NCBI GenBank assembly: GCA_934216625.1
Contig: CAKQCC010000039.1
Coordinates: 1-7,114, forward strand
DNA from: an uncultured Lactobacillaceae bacterium
GTDB lineage: Bacteria; Bacillota; Bacilli; Lactobacillales; Lactobacillaceae
DNA: 7,114 nucleotides
Reading direction: 5' to 3'
Shown here: piece by piece, positions 1-4,002 of the stretch
Layout: every line of letters begins with the position of its first letter
Position numbering within the stretch: position 1 is the first letter of the stretch
Position numbers and translations under genes: made by a program
The notes under the pieces: model-generated
Database searches by the model: none
The model's input: the letters and a program-made list of their open reading frames with translations, nothing else
What the model was told of the DNA's origin: nothing

Positions 1-155
1 TTGACGGCTTTATCCATATCATTTAAAGCAACCCCGATCGTCGCCGTTGCTAAATCGACAGCTCGGTTTTGATCATTAGTCTGCGAATGAGCTAACCGTA
101 AGTCAGCGTTTATATAATCAGTAATGTTTTTTAATTTATGGTGTAGCTTAGCCAT
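1..155 (-). CDS. Unrecognised protein, N-terminal part (truncated by the window edge)
   Basis: An open frame starts with ATG at 155 and runs leftwards out of the window without a stop, giving 51 complete codons. The ATG is preceded by a GGAAGGG ribosome binding site with about 7 nt of spacing, which supports the start. The visible peptide begins MAKLHHKLKNITDYINADLR and goes on with a hydrophilic, probably helical stretch (LAHSQTNDQNRAVDLATATIG). It has no signal peptide, no membrane segment, and no motif that I recognise. The gene has its own possible promoter just upstream and is separated from the amt gene by two terminators, so it is probably transcribed independently. I assign no function. 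Confidence that it is a real gene rests on the ribosome binding site and on the frame staying open to the edge. Confidence 0.7.
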   Translation of the reverse strand, partial: MAKLHHKLKNITDYINADLRLAHSQTNDQNRAVDLATATIGVALNDMDKAV

Positions 156-191
156 TATTGATCCCTTCCGTTTTCAAAATTCAAGCGAAAA

Positions 192-220
192 ATTAAAACC
201 AGTTAAAATTAATCCAGCAA
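192..220 (-). promoter_or_regulatory. Possible promoter of the left-edge gene
   Basis: On the minus strand there is TTGCTG (215-220), a 17 bp spacer and TTTAAT (192-197). The -10 box matches TATAAT at five of six bases, while the -35 box shares only TTG. It lies between the amt terminators and the ATG at 155, which is the right place for this gene. Confidence 0.4.
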
Positions 221-231
221 TCATCTCCTTC

Positions 232-269
232 AAAAAAGTCCCCACGATTTATTTCAACCGTGAGGACTT
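232..269 (-). terminator. Rho-independent terminator, second of a tandem pair after amt
   Basis: The arms AAGTCC-C-CACG (236-246) and CGTG-A-GGACTT (259-269) form an 11 bp stem with a 12 nt loop. In minus-strand RNA the internal mismatch becomes a G-U pair, so the stem is continuous and is followed by six U (A-run at 232-237). On the plus strand the same site has a C-A mismatch, although a T-run follows. The minus direction therefore fits best, as a back-up terminator for amt. Confidence 0.75.
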
Positions 270-282
270 AATTTTTTGTATT

Positions 283-318
283 AAAAAATCCACACAGTTG
301 AATGATCCGTGTGGATTT
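283..318 (-). terminator. Rho-independent terminator, first of a tandem pair after amt
   Basis: The perfect 10 bp arms AAATCCACAC (286-295) and GTGTGGATTT (309-318) enclose a 13 nt loop. On the minus strand the stem runs into six U (A-run at 283-288). It lies about 200 nt downstream of the amt stop codon and just before the second terminator at 232-269. It is AT-flanked on both sides and could also work in the plus direction. Confidence 0.75.
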
Positions 319-320
319 AA

Positions 321-339
321 TTTTAATTTAAAATTAAAA
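321..339. repeat. AT-only perfect inverted repeat
   Basis: TTTTAATTT-A-AAATTAAAA is a perfect palindrome made only of A and T, next to the terminator at 283-318. It is probably low-complexity terminator flank. No function is visible. Confidence 0.4.
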
Positions 340-452
340 ATTAACGTTCACACAAACCATTAAAATTAACTTTCGTTACGACTAATAAAAACATTAATAA
401 ATAATTATTAATTGCGCGAATATTAATTTTCATGACTTGCATCAACGCCATC

Positions 453-486
453 GCTTCCTTGAACTTAAACTAAGTATAAGGCAAGC
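453..486. other. Hairpin in the amt 3' region, without a T-run
   Basis: The outer arms GCTTCCTT (453-460) and AAGG-C-AAGC (478-486) pair with a single bulge. Inside, ACTTA-AAC-TAAGT makes a second short stem. It starts about 30 nt after the amt stop codon. It lacks a U-tract in either direction, so it is not a standard terminator. It could protect the 3' end of the amt mRNA or be chance structure. Apart from this hairpin, the two terminators and the AT palindrome, I see nothing in 156-516. Confidence 0.35.
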
Positions 487-516
487 TAATGGTCCTTTTC
501 AAGATGGATCCATAAT

Positions 517-1809
517 TTAACGGCGTTTACGCTTACGCTGTTCACGCCAATGCGCCACTTTAATGAAATTCGGGTCGACCGTATCAACTAAATAGTCCGC
601 TTCTTCACCGTTTTCGAGTGGATCCATCCCGATCTGTTCAACGTATTTCGAAACCCGAATCGGGATAAAGAGTTCCAGGATCTTAACAATTATTACGTCA
701 ACAATCGTCACGAACAAAATCGTGAAAACGGTGGCGCCGACCTGCAAGCCGAATTGTTTCAGGCCGCCACCGTACAGCAAGCCGTTATTTTTAATTAGAT
801 GATTTACGGTCCCGGTCGCGAAGACACCGGTTAGGATACTGCCGACGATCCCGCTGACTCCGTGACAACCGAACGCGTCAAGAGTGTCGTCCAACTTAAT
901 TTTATTTTTCAAATCATTCACGAAATAATAGCTGCATAACGTGGCGATTAAACCAATCCAAAACGAACCGCCGATGGTTACGAAGCCAGCCGCCGGAGTG
1001 ATCCCGACTAAACCGCAGAGGGTCCCGGTACTAACCCCGGCAAGCGTTGGCTTGTTCTTGAAAATTTTATCCAAAATCATCCAGGTCACCATTGAAGTGG
1101 CCGTTGAAACGGTAGTGGTTAACGCCGCCTGCATTGCAATGTCGTTGACGGCCAGCGCTGAACCAGCGTTAAAACCGTACCAACCAATCCAGAGGATCGT
1201 GGCACCCAAGACGACCCAGATCAAATTGTAATGCACTAGTCTTTTCCGGTAATCCAGTCGACGTCCGAGGCAGACTGCTAACACCAATGCCGTAATCCCG
1301 GCGTTAATGTGAACCACGGTTCCCCCGGCAAAATCCAGGACCCCGAATTTAGCTAAAAAGCCGTTGGGACTCCAAACCATGTGAACCATTGGGTAATAAA
1401 CCAGTAAGGACCATAAAATTAAAAAGGCCAGCAAAAACCGAAAGCGCATTCGGCCCACAATCGCCCCGATAAACAGTGCAGGAGTGATGGCGGCAAACAT
1501 CATCTCAAACATCGAGTATGCACCAACTGGGATACGGGATTTAGGCATCACAGCCTTTAAATTAGTAGCGTGCATCAAAATTTGGTGAAAGTTACCGACG
1601 ATTCCGGCTACGTTACCGCTGAACGATAGACTATAACCAACGGTAATCCAAAGCAGAATTGCGATTCCGGTCATGATAAAAACCGAGAGGACCGTGTTAA
1701 CCACATTCTTTTTAGAGACTAAACCTCCATAAAAAAAGGCCAATCCAGGCGTCATAAACAGCACTAGAATGGCCGAAATAATTACGAATAAAGTGTTAGC
1801 GGCATTCAA
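517..1809 (-). CDS. amt: Ammonium transporter (Amt/MEP/Rh family)
   Basis: The protein has 430 residues, the usual size for an Amt channel subunit, and is predicted to be a polytopic membrane protein that works as a trimer and passes ammonium/ammonia into the cell. Family hallmarks are present: the Phe-gate region FEMMFAAITPAL (101-112), the substrate-site Trp in MVWSPNG (about 146), DFAGGTVVHINAG (159-171) with the first pore His at 167, WYGFNAGSA (210-218) with the second gate Phe at 213, and DAFGCHGVSGIVG (311-323) with the second pore His at 316. The C-terminal tail has the usual regulatory stretch EQIGMDPLENGEEADY and then an unusually basic end, REQRKRKRR. The start is TTG at 1809, 9 nt after AAAGGAA. 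An ATG four bases further on is out of frame and stops after seven codons. No glnK/PII gene, the usual partner, is adjacent. A single-gene transcript is likely, with its own promoter upstream and tandem terminators downstream. Confidence 0.96.
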   Translation of the reverse strand: MNAANTLFVIISAILVLFMTPGLAFFYGGLVSKKNVVNTVLSVFIMTGIAILLWITVGYSLSFSGNVAGIVGNFHQILMHATNLKAVMPKSRIPVGAYSMFEMMFAAITPALFIGAIVGRMRFRFLLAFLILWSLLVYYPMVHMVWSPNGFLAKFGVLDFAGGTVVHINAGITALVLAVCLGRRLDYRKRLVHYNLIWVVLGATILWIGWYGFNAGSALAVNDIAMQAALTTTVSTATSMVTWMILDKIFKNKPTLAGVSTGTLCGLVGITPAAGFVTIGGSFWIGLIATLCSYYFVNDLKNKIKLDDTLDAFGCHGVSGIVGSILTGVFATGTVNHLIKNNGLLYGGGLKQFGLQVGATVFTILFVTIVDVIIVKILELFIPIRVSKYVEQIGMDPLENGEEADYLVDTVDPNFIKVAHWREQRKRKRR

Positions 1810-1846
1810 CTTTTCAAATTCCTTTCGTTTTTGGATTTATGTCGAA

Positions 1847-1875
1847 AGTATAACGAACTTTAACTTTAAGGTCAA
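1847..1875 (-). promoter_or_regulatory. Promoter of amt
   Basis: On the minus strand, TTGACC (1870-1875) is followed by a 17 bp spacer and TATACT (1847-1852), both five of six matches to the vegetative consensus. The spacer holds a direct repeat of AACTTT (1856-1867, plus-strand reading). I see no GlnR-type TGTNA-N7-TNACA box, so nitrogen control is not evident from the sequence. Confidence 0.8.
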
Positions 1876-1879
1876 TAAT

Positions 1880-1919
1880 AAAAAAGCCTTTAACCACCAT
1901 TATAATGGTTAAAGGCTTT
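1880..1919 (-). terminator. Strong Rho-independent terminator of the first hsp20 gene
   Basis: Perfect 14 bp arms lie at 1883-1896 and 1906-1919, with a 9 nt loop. On the minus strand the stem ends in a run of six U (A-run at 1880-1885). It lies 24 nt beyond the hsp20 stop codon and ends only 5 bp before the -35 box of amt, so it insulates amt from heat-shock transcription. Confidence 0.9.
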
Positions 1920-1942
1920 AAAATAATTTAATCTTTTAAAAA

Positions 1943-2365
1943 TTAGTCGATTTTAATTTGATGACCCTGGTTCTTCGGTGCCGCTTTCGGCAAACTAACT
2001 TTTAATAGACCGCCGTCATAGCTAGCGGTAATCTTCTTAAAGTCGACGTTCGGTAAGTAGAAACTCCGGGAAACGTTGCTCATGGAACGTTCATGACGGA
2101 GAACGCGGCCTTTTTCGTTCTTATCAGTTTTCTTTAGATTATGACTAGCGTTGATCCGCAGGGTATTGTTACGGTAATCCATGTGAATGGCGTTCTTCTT
2201 AAAGCCTGGCAATTCAGCCGTTACCTGGTAGTTATCTTTATTTTCAACCACGTCGGTTTTCATCGGGTTAGCTTCCGCCATGGAATTAAACAAACCACGG
2301 CCGAAGTTGCCAAAGAAATCATCCATTGGGTTATCATCAAAAACGTTACTTAATTCTTCACTCAT
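1943..2365 (-). CDS. hsp20: Small heat-shock protein, Hsp20/alpha-crystallin family (copy 1)
   Basis: The protein has 140 residues, typical of bacterial small heat-shock proteins. These are ATP-independent cytoplasmic chaperones that form oligomers and hold unfolding proteins for refolding by DnaK/ClpB systems. The N-terminal arm (1-35) is rich in Asp, Phe and Gly (DDFFGNFGRGLF). The alpha-crystallin domain spans about 36-127, with VTAELPGFKK (48-57), the Arg-containing segment SRSFYLPN (99-106) and the signature ASYDGGLLKVSLPK (114-127). The tail ends HQIKID and carries the I-x-I motif (137-139) that docks on a neighbouring subunit. The start is ATG at 2365, with AAGGAGCG 6-8 nt upstream. 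It is about 70% identical by eye to the next gene, so the two are tandem paralogues. A CIRCE-like operator lies 52 bp upstream of the start codon, implying heat-shock control. Confidence 0.97.
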   Translation of the reverse strand: MSEELSNVFDDNPMDDFFGNFGRGLFNSMAEANPMKTDVVENKDNYQVTAELPGFKKNAIHMDYRNNTLRINASHNLKKTDKNEKGRVLRHERSMSNVSRSFYLPNVDFKKITASYDGGLLKVSLPKAAPKNQGHQIKID

Positions 2366-2405
2366 TGTAATCGCTCCTTAATCATTCGATTTATCAATTC
2401 AATTC

Positions 2406-2416
2406 GAGCAATGCTC
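2406..2416. repeat. Short perfect inverted repeat beside operator 1
   Basis: GAGCA-A-TGCTC directly adjoins operator 1 on the gene side, where the other operator copies have a -35 box 4-5 bp away. It may be a further protein-binding site or chance. Confidence 0.3.
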
Positions 2417-2444
2417 TTTAGCACTTATAGATTAGAGTGCTAAA
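2417..2444 (-). promoter_or_regulatory. CIRCE-like heat-shock operator 1 (upstream of hsp20 copy 1)
   Basis: TTTAGCACT (2417-2425) and AGTGCTAAA (2436-2444) are perfect inverted arms separated by 10 bp. The arms match the HrcA-binding CIRCE element, but the TTAGCACT-to-AGTGCTAA spacer is 10 bp here against 11 in the canonical 27 bp element. A clear promoter is harder to see here than at operators 2 and 3. TTGCTC lies 6 bp downstream in the minus direction, but the position 16 bp further on (TCGAAT) is a poor -10 box. Confidence 0.8.
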
Positions 2445-2454
2445 TGAACTCCGT

Positions 2455-2483
2455 AAAAGAAGACTGGTCAAACGCCAGCCTTC
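2455..2483 (-). terminator. Rho-independent terminator of the second hsp20 gene
   Basis: The 9 bp arms GAAGACTGG (2459-2467) and CCAGCCTTC (2475-2483) enclose a 7 nt loop. In minus-strand RNA the one imperfect position is a G-U pair, and four U follow. The plus-strand reading has an A-C mismatch followed by a T-run. It lies between the hsp20 copy 2 stop codon and operator 1. Confidence 0.7.
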
Positions 2484-2506
2484 ATTTTTTGATTAAAATC
2501 TAGTCC

Positions 2507-2932
2507 TTACTTAATGTTGATCTGGTGGCTATCGTTATCTTTAGTAACTTTCGGTAACGTTACTTTCAAAATTCCGCCATCATAAGCCGCGCTGACTTTG
2601 CTTAAGTCAACGTTTGGTAAGTAGAAAGCCCGGGAAACGTCGCTGTCGGAACGTTCACGACGAAGAACCCGGCCCTTCTGATTCTTGGTTTCTTTGTTTA
2701 ATTTGTGGGTGGCGTGAATCCGCAAAGTGTTATTGCGGTAATCCATGTGAATATCATTTTTCTTGAAGCCAGGTAATTCAGCATTCACTTGGTAATCATT
2801 CTTGTGTTCGATTACATCGGTTTTCATCTGGTTGTGACTAGCGACTGAATCGAATAAGCTCCGGCCAAAGTTACCGAAGAAGTCATCCATTGGATCGTCG
2901 TCATCAAAAACGTTACTTAATTCATTTGCCAT
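2507..2932 (-). CDS. hsp20: Small heat-shock protein, Hsp20/alpha-crystallin family (copy 2)
   Basis: The protein has 141 residues when started at the ATG at 2932. A longer frame opens with TTG at 2950, but that codon immediately precedes and overlaps the AAAGGAG ribosome binding site that serves the ATG, so the ATG start (MANELSNVFDD) is preferred. It also aligns with the start of copy 1. The alpha-crystallin domain covers about 37-128, with VNAELPGFKK (49-58), SRAFYLPN (100-107) and AAYDGGILKVTLPK (115-128). The tail HQINIK carries the I-x-I motif (138-140). The role is an ATP-independent holdase chaperone in the cytoplasm. Compared with copy 1, differences concentrate in the N-terminal arm, the loop around 73-100 and the last 15 residues, while the core is nearly unchanged. 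Three CIRCE-like operators lie upstream, the nearest next to a good promoter, and a terminator follows the gene. Confidence 0.96.
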   Translation of the reverse strand: MANELSNVFDDDDPMDDFFGNFGRSLFDSVASHNQMKTDVIEHKNDYQVNAELPGFKKNDIHMDYRNNTLRIHATHKLNKETKNQKGRVLRRERSDSDVSRAFYLPNVDLSKVSAAYDGGILKVTLPKVTKDNDSHQINIK

Positions 2933-3001
2933 AATGAAAACTCCTTTCAAATCTTAAACGTCAAACTGATTAATCGATACCTAAGTTCTTTTCAACTCAA
3001 C

Positions 3002-3029
3002 ATCATAAACAAAATTAACCCGAAGTCAA
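3002..3029 (-). promoter_or_regulatory. Promoter of hsp20 copy 2
   Basis: On the minus strand, TTGACT (3024-3029) is followed by a 16 bp spacer and TATGAT (3002-3007). The -35 box lies 3 bp from the edge of operator 2, so the operator is upstream of the polymerase contacts. The expected leader before the ATG at 2932 is about 60 nt. Confidence 0.8.
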
Positions 3030-3032
3030 ATT

Positions 3033-3060
3033 TTTAGCACTTATCTTTTAGAGTGCTAAA
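3033..3060 (-). promoter_or_regulatory. CIRCE-like heat-shock operator 2
   Basis: The arms TTTAGCACT (3033-3041) and AGTGCTAAA (3052-3060) are separated by 10 bp. This is the closest operator to the hsp20 copy 2 promoter and lies directly upstream of its -35 box. The probable binder is HrcA or an HrcA-like regulator, judging from the arms alone. Confidence 0.82.
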
Positions 3061-3097
3061 TGACTTCCAAAAGAAAAGCATGAGCGGAGTGAATCAT
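3056..3097 (-). CDS. Possible 13-residue leader peptide or remnant of an hsp20 start region
   Basis: A minus-strand ATG at 3097 lies 8 nt after GGAGCG, and this leader (GGAGCGATTA) matches that of hsp20 copy 1 (AGGAGCGATTA). The frame reads MIHSAHAFLLEVI and stops at a TAG inside operator 2. The ribosome binding site can pair with CACTCC just beyond the ATG (stem 3086-3092 with 3105-3111), leaving the start codon in the loop. It lies downstream of the promoter at 3132-3159. It could be a leader peptide, a decayed hsp20 start, or chance. Confidence 0.2.
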   Translation of the reverse strand: MIHSAHAFLLEVI

Positions 3098-3111
3098 TAT
3101 TTAATCGCTCC
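3082..3111 (-). other. Hairpin between operators 2 and 3
   Basis: Two alternative pairings exist on the minus strand: a 7 bp stem with one G-U pair (3086-3092 with 3105-3111), and a 5 bp GC-rich stem (3082-3086 with 3106-3110). A pyrimidine-rich stretch with two T4 runs follows. This could attenuate the transcript from the promoter at 3132-3159 or hide its ribosome binding site. Confidence 0.4.
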
Positions 3112-3131
3112 AACCTCACTTTCCATTTATT

Positions 3132-3159
3132 ATTATAAACAACTTTTAACCGAATGCAA
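3132..3159 (-). promoter_or_regulatory. Promoter beside operator 3, with no obvious gene
   Basis: TTGCAT (3154-3159), a 16 bp spacer and a perfect TATAAT (3132-3137) lie on the minus strand. The layout relative to operator 3 matches that of the hsp20 copy 2 promoter beside operator 2. Its transcript would begin near 3125, with only the 13-codon frame before operator 2 and then hsp20 copy 2. It could be a second, distal hsp20 promoter. Confidence 0.75.
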
Positions 3160-3163
3160 ATTT

Positions 3164-3190
3164 TTTAGCACTTTTATTTTTGAGTGCTAA
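3164..3190 (-). promoter_or_regulatory. CIRCE-like heat-shock operator 3
   Basis: The arms TTAGCACT (3165-3172) and AGTGCTAA (3183-3190) are separated by 10 bp. It lies 4-5 bp upstream of the -35 box at 3154-3159. Its centre is 131 bp from that of operator 2. Confidence 0.82.
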
Positions 3191-3196
3191 TCATTT

Positions 3197-3228
3197 TCTA
3201 AAATTAAAAGCAATTCACTAAAATTGCT
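3197..3228 (-). terminator. Terminator-like hairpin upstream of operator 3
   Basis: The perfect 7 bp arms AGCAATT (3209-3215) and AATTGCT (3222-3228) have a 6 nt loop. On the minus strand they are followed by a U-rich tail (TTTAATTTT). The stem is AT-rich and modest. It would end a short transcript started beside operator 4. Confidence 0.5.
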
Positions 3229-3245
3229 AATTATTAATTATGATC

Positions 3246-3263
3246 AGCACCCAATTCAGTGCT
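3246..3263. repeat. Degenerate operator-like inverted repeat
   Basis: AGCACC and AGTGCT resemble the operator arms but are only 6 bp apart instead of 10. It may be a decayed operator or simply an RNA hairpin of the region between operators 3 and 4. Confidence 0.3.
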
Positions 3264-3285
3264 TCATTTACATTGCAATTATTAG

Positions 3286-3311
3286 TTTATACCCTTTTGC
3301 ATCAGATGCAA
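3286..3311 (-). promoter_or_regulatory. Possible promoter beside operator 4
   Basis: TATAAA (3286-3291) is a good -10 box. The best -35 box, TTGCAT (3306-3311), is only 14 bp away, shorter than the 16 bp at operators 2 and 3. TTGCAT is also one arm of a TTGCATC-T-GATGCAA palindrome. Confidence 0.4.
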
Positions 3312-3317
3312 GCCTTT

Positions 3318-3345
3318 TTTAGCACTAATTTTAATTAGTGCTAAA
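3318..3345 (-). promoter_or_regulatory. CIRCE-like heat-shock operator 4
   Basis: The arms TTTAGCACTAATT (3318-3330) and AATTAGTGCTAAA (3333-3345) form a near-perfect 28 bp palindrome. The core arms keep the same 10 bp spacing as the other three copies. It lies between the terminator of the 132-residue gene and the candidate small-RNA promoter. Confidence 0.8.
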
Positions 3346-3352
3346 TTTTAGA

Positions 3353-3384
3353 ATAAAAAGCGCGCTAGAATCGTGATTCCAGCG
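3353..3384 (-). terminator. Rho-independent terminator of the 132-residue gene
   Basis: A 10 bp stem at 3363-3372 and 3375-3384 has a 2 nt nominal loop. On the minus strand it has one G-U pair and is followed by five U (A-run 3355-3359). A T-run also lies on the plus-strand side, but there is no plus-strand gene to serve. Confidence 0.75.
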
Positions 3385-3411
3385 TGTTAATTTTTTGATT
3401 TAATTTTTAAA

Positions 3412-3810
3412 CTAACGAATGATCTTTTGGTTAGTAACTTTAGCTAAGGTCTTTAAAGCGGCATCCCGTGACGGAACTTTGTCCATGTCAAAGATAATGG
3501 AATCAATGTTGCCGCCTCGGAAATCAAACCGTTCAACATATAAGTACGGATTGTAGCTGTCGTCTTCTTGGATCATTGCGTCCATTTTCCGTTCAAAACC
3601 GTGGGCCCAGACGTCATCATCCATCTTCTTGAAATCTTTCTTGGTGATGTAGCCCCGGTCCTTGATGATTTGGATTCCTTTTTTCAAATCATCATCGGAA
3701 TATTTAATTTGGGCTTCACGAATTTCATCTTGTGAACGATCGTCTTTTTTCTGGCTTTGATCTGAATCTTGAGTTTGATCAGAATCTTGACTAGCGTCTT
3801 TTTCAGCCAT
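3412..3810 (-). CDS. Small acidic protein of unknown function
   Basis: I do not recognise this 132-residue protein. The ATG start at 3810 is firmly set by AGGAGGG 6 nt upstream. Residues 1-40 are hydrophilic and look disordered, with an imperfect tandem DSDQTQ-DSDQSQ (9-20) that also shows as an 18 bp DNA repeat at 3751-3786. Residues 38-85 (YSDDDLKKGIQIIKDRGYITKKDFKKMDDDVWAHGFERKMDAM) look mostly helical. The rest, with the aromatic stretch SYNPYLYVERFDFRGG, may form strands. There is no signal peptide, membrane segment or Cys pair, so it is probably cytoplasmic. It has its own promoter and terminator and lies divergent from the CNNM gene. Its position next to the hsp20 region hints at stress, but nothing in the protein shows that. 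Confidence 0.88.
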   Translation of the reverse strand: MAEKDASQDSDQTQDSDQSQKKDDRSQDEIREAQIKYSDDDLKKGIQIIKDRGYITKKDFKKMDDDVWAHGFERKMDAMIQEDDSYNPYLYVERFDFRGGNIDSIIFDMDKVPSRDAALKTLAKVTNQKIIR

Positions 3811-3847
3811 GAAAATCCCTCCTGTTTAATCAAAGTATTACTAATTA

Positions 3848-3876
3848 AGTTTAGCATGGTTAACTACTGCTATCAA
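3848..3876 (-). promoter_or_regulatory. Promoter of the 132-residue gene
   Basis: TTGATA (3871-3876), a 17 bp spacer and TAAACT (3848-3853) lie on the minus strand, 38 bp upstream of the ATG. They match the consensus at five of six and four of six bases. No CIRCE-like operator lies here. Confidence 0.6.
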
Positions 3877-3926
3877 ACAACTCCGGGCGGGCTCAGTACT
3901 TTATGCCAAGCTGATTATCAAATAAT

Positions 3927-3960
3927 CTTGGTTCCAAGCGCTTAACTTTAGCGCTATAAT
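3927..3960 (+). promoter_or_regulatory. Promoter of the CNNM gene with repeated AGCGCT elements
   Basis: A perfect TATAAT (3955-3960) has only a weak -35 box (TTCCAA, 3932-3937, spacer 17), which suggests a regulated promoter. The area holds the inverted repeat CTTGG-TT-CCAAG (3927-3938) and two copies of the self-complementary AGCGCT (3937-3942 and 3950-3955), 13 bp apart, the second touching the -10 box. The first lies in AAGCGCTT, which resembles the core of a catabolite-response element, but the flanks fit poorly. Confidence 0.6.
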
Positions 3961-4002
3961 TGTGATAGATACATCAATGGCTAAAAATAAGGAGGATTTA
4001 GA

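Larger units (their letters stand above)
3005..3212 (-). repeat. Tandem duplication of an operator-promoter module (about 75 bp units, 130 bp apart)
   Basis: Units 3005-3080 and 3135-3212 align along their length: ATAAAC, a TTAAC-like stretch, the -35 box, the operator, then a run ending AAAAGCA. The -10 and -35 boxes are offset by exactly 130 bp. The sequence beyond operator 1 (2436-2465) also resembles the same part of unit 1 (AGTGCTAAATGA, CTCC/CTTCC, AAAAGAA), so operator 1 appears to derive from the same module. Confidence 0.75.
3197..3280 (-). ncRNA. Possible heat-inducible small RNA of about 80 nt
   Basis: It is bounded by a candidate -10 box (3286-3291) beside operator 4 and the terminator-like hairpin at 3209-3228. 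It contains a second hairpin with arms AGCAC and GTGCT (3246-3263) and no open frame with a ribosome binding site. It may instead be the residue of a lost hsp20 unit. The call rests only on the order of promoter, hairpins and terminator. Confidence 0.25.

Noticed and set aside
217..238. AAGGAG followed by ATG and a 16-codon frame on the minus strand
   Set aside because: The ribosome binding site abuts the ATG with no spacer, and the frame stops before the left-edge gene.
124..363. Plus-strand open frame of 79 codons
   Set aside because: It runs across the antisense of the left-edge gene and through both terminator hairpins. It has no ribosome binding site and a composition driven by AT-rich intergenic DNA.
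941..1231. Plus-strand open frame of 96 codons inside amt
   Set aside because: It is a shadow of the Amt gene, whose conserved motifs clearly set the coding strand.
2141..2353. Plus-strand open frame of 70 codons inside hsp20 copy 1
   Set aside because: It is a shadow of a well-defined alpha-crystallin domain gene on the other strand.
2466..2472. GGTCAAA heptamer, as in CtsR operators
   Set aside because: CtsR boxes are tandem heptamers. Only one occurs, and it lies in the loop side of a terminator hairpin.
2933..2950. Six-residue N-terminal extension of hsp20 copy 2 from a TTG at 2950
   Set aside because: The TTG overlaps the ribosome binding site that serves the ATG at 2932, and copy 1 aligns with the ATG start.
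3302..3320. Plus-strand terminator (TTGCAT-CAG-ATGCAA then a T-run)
   Set aside because: The stem is only 6 bp, there is no plus-strand transcript to end, and the stem arm doubles as the candidate -35 box beside operator 4.
3005..3345. CRISPR array
   Set aside because: The repeats are palindromic operators at unequal spacing (131 and 154 bp) with promoter sequence between them, not short direct repeats with uniform spacers.
3961..4002. Metal-sensing riboswitch in the CNNM leader
   Set aside because: The leader from the TATAAT promoter is only about 35 nt, too short for a known Mg2+ or Mn2+ riboswitch.
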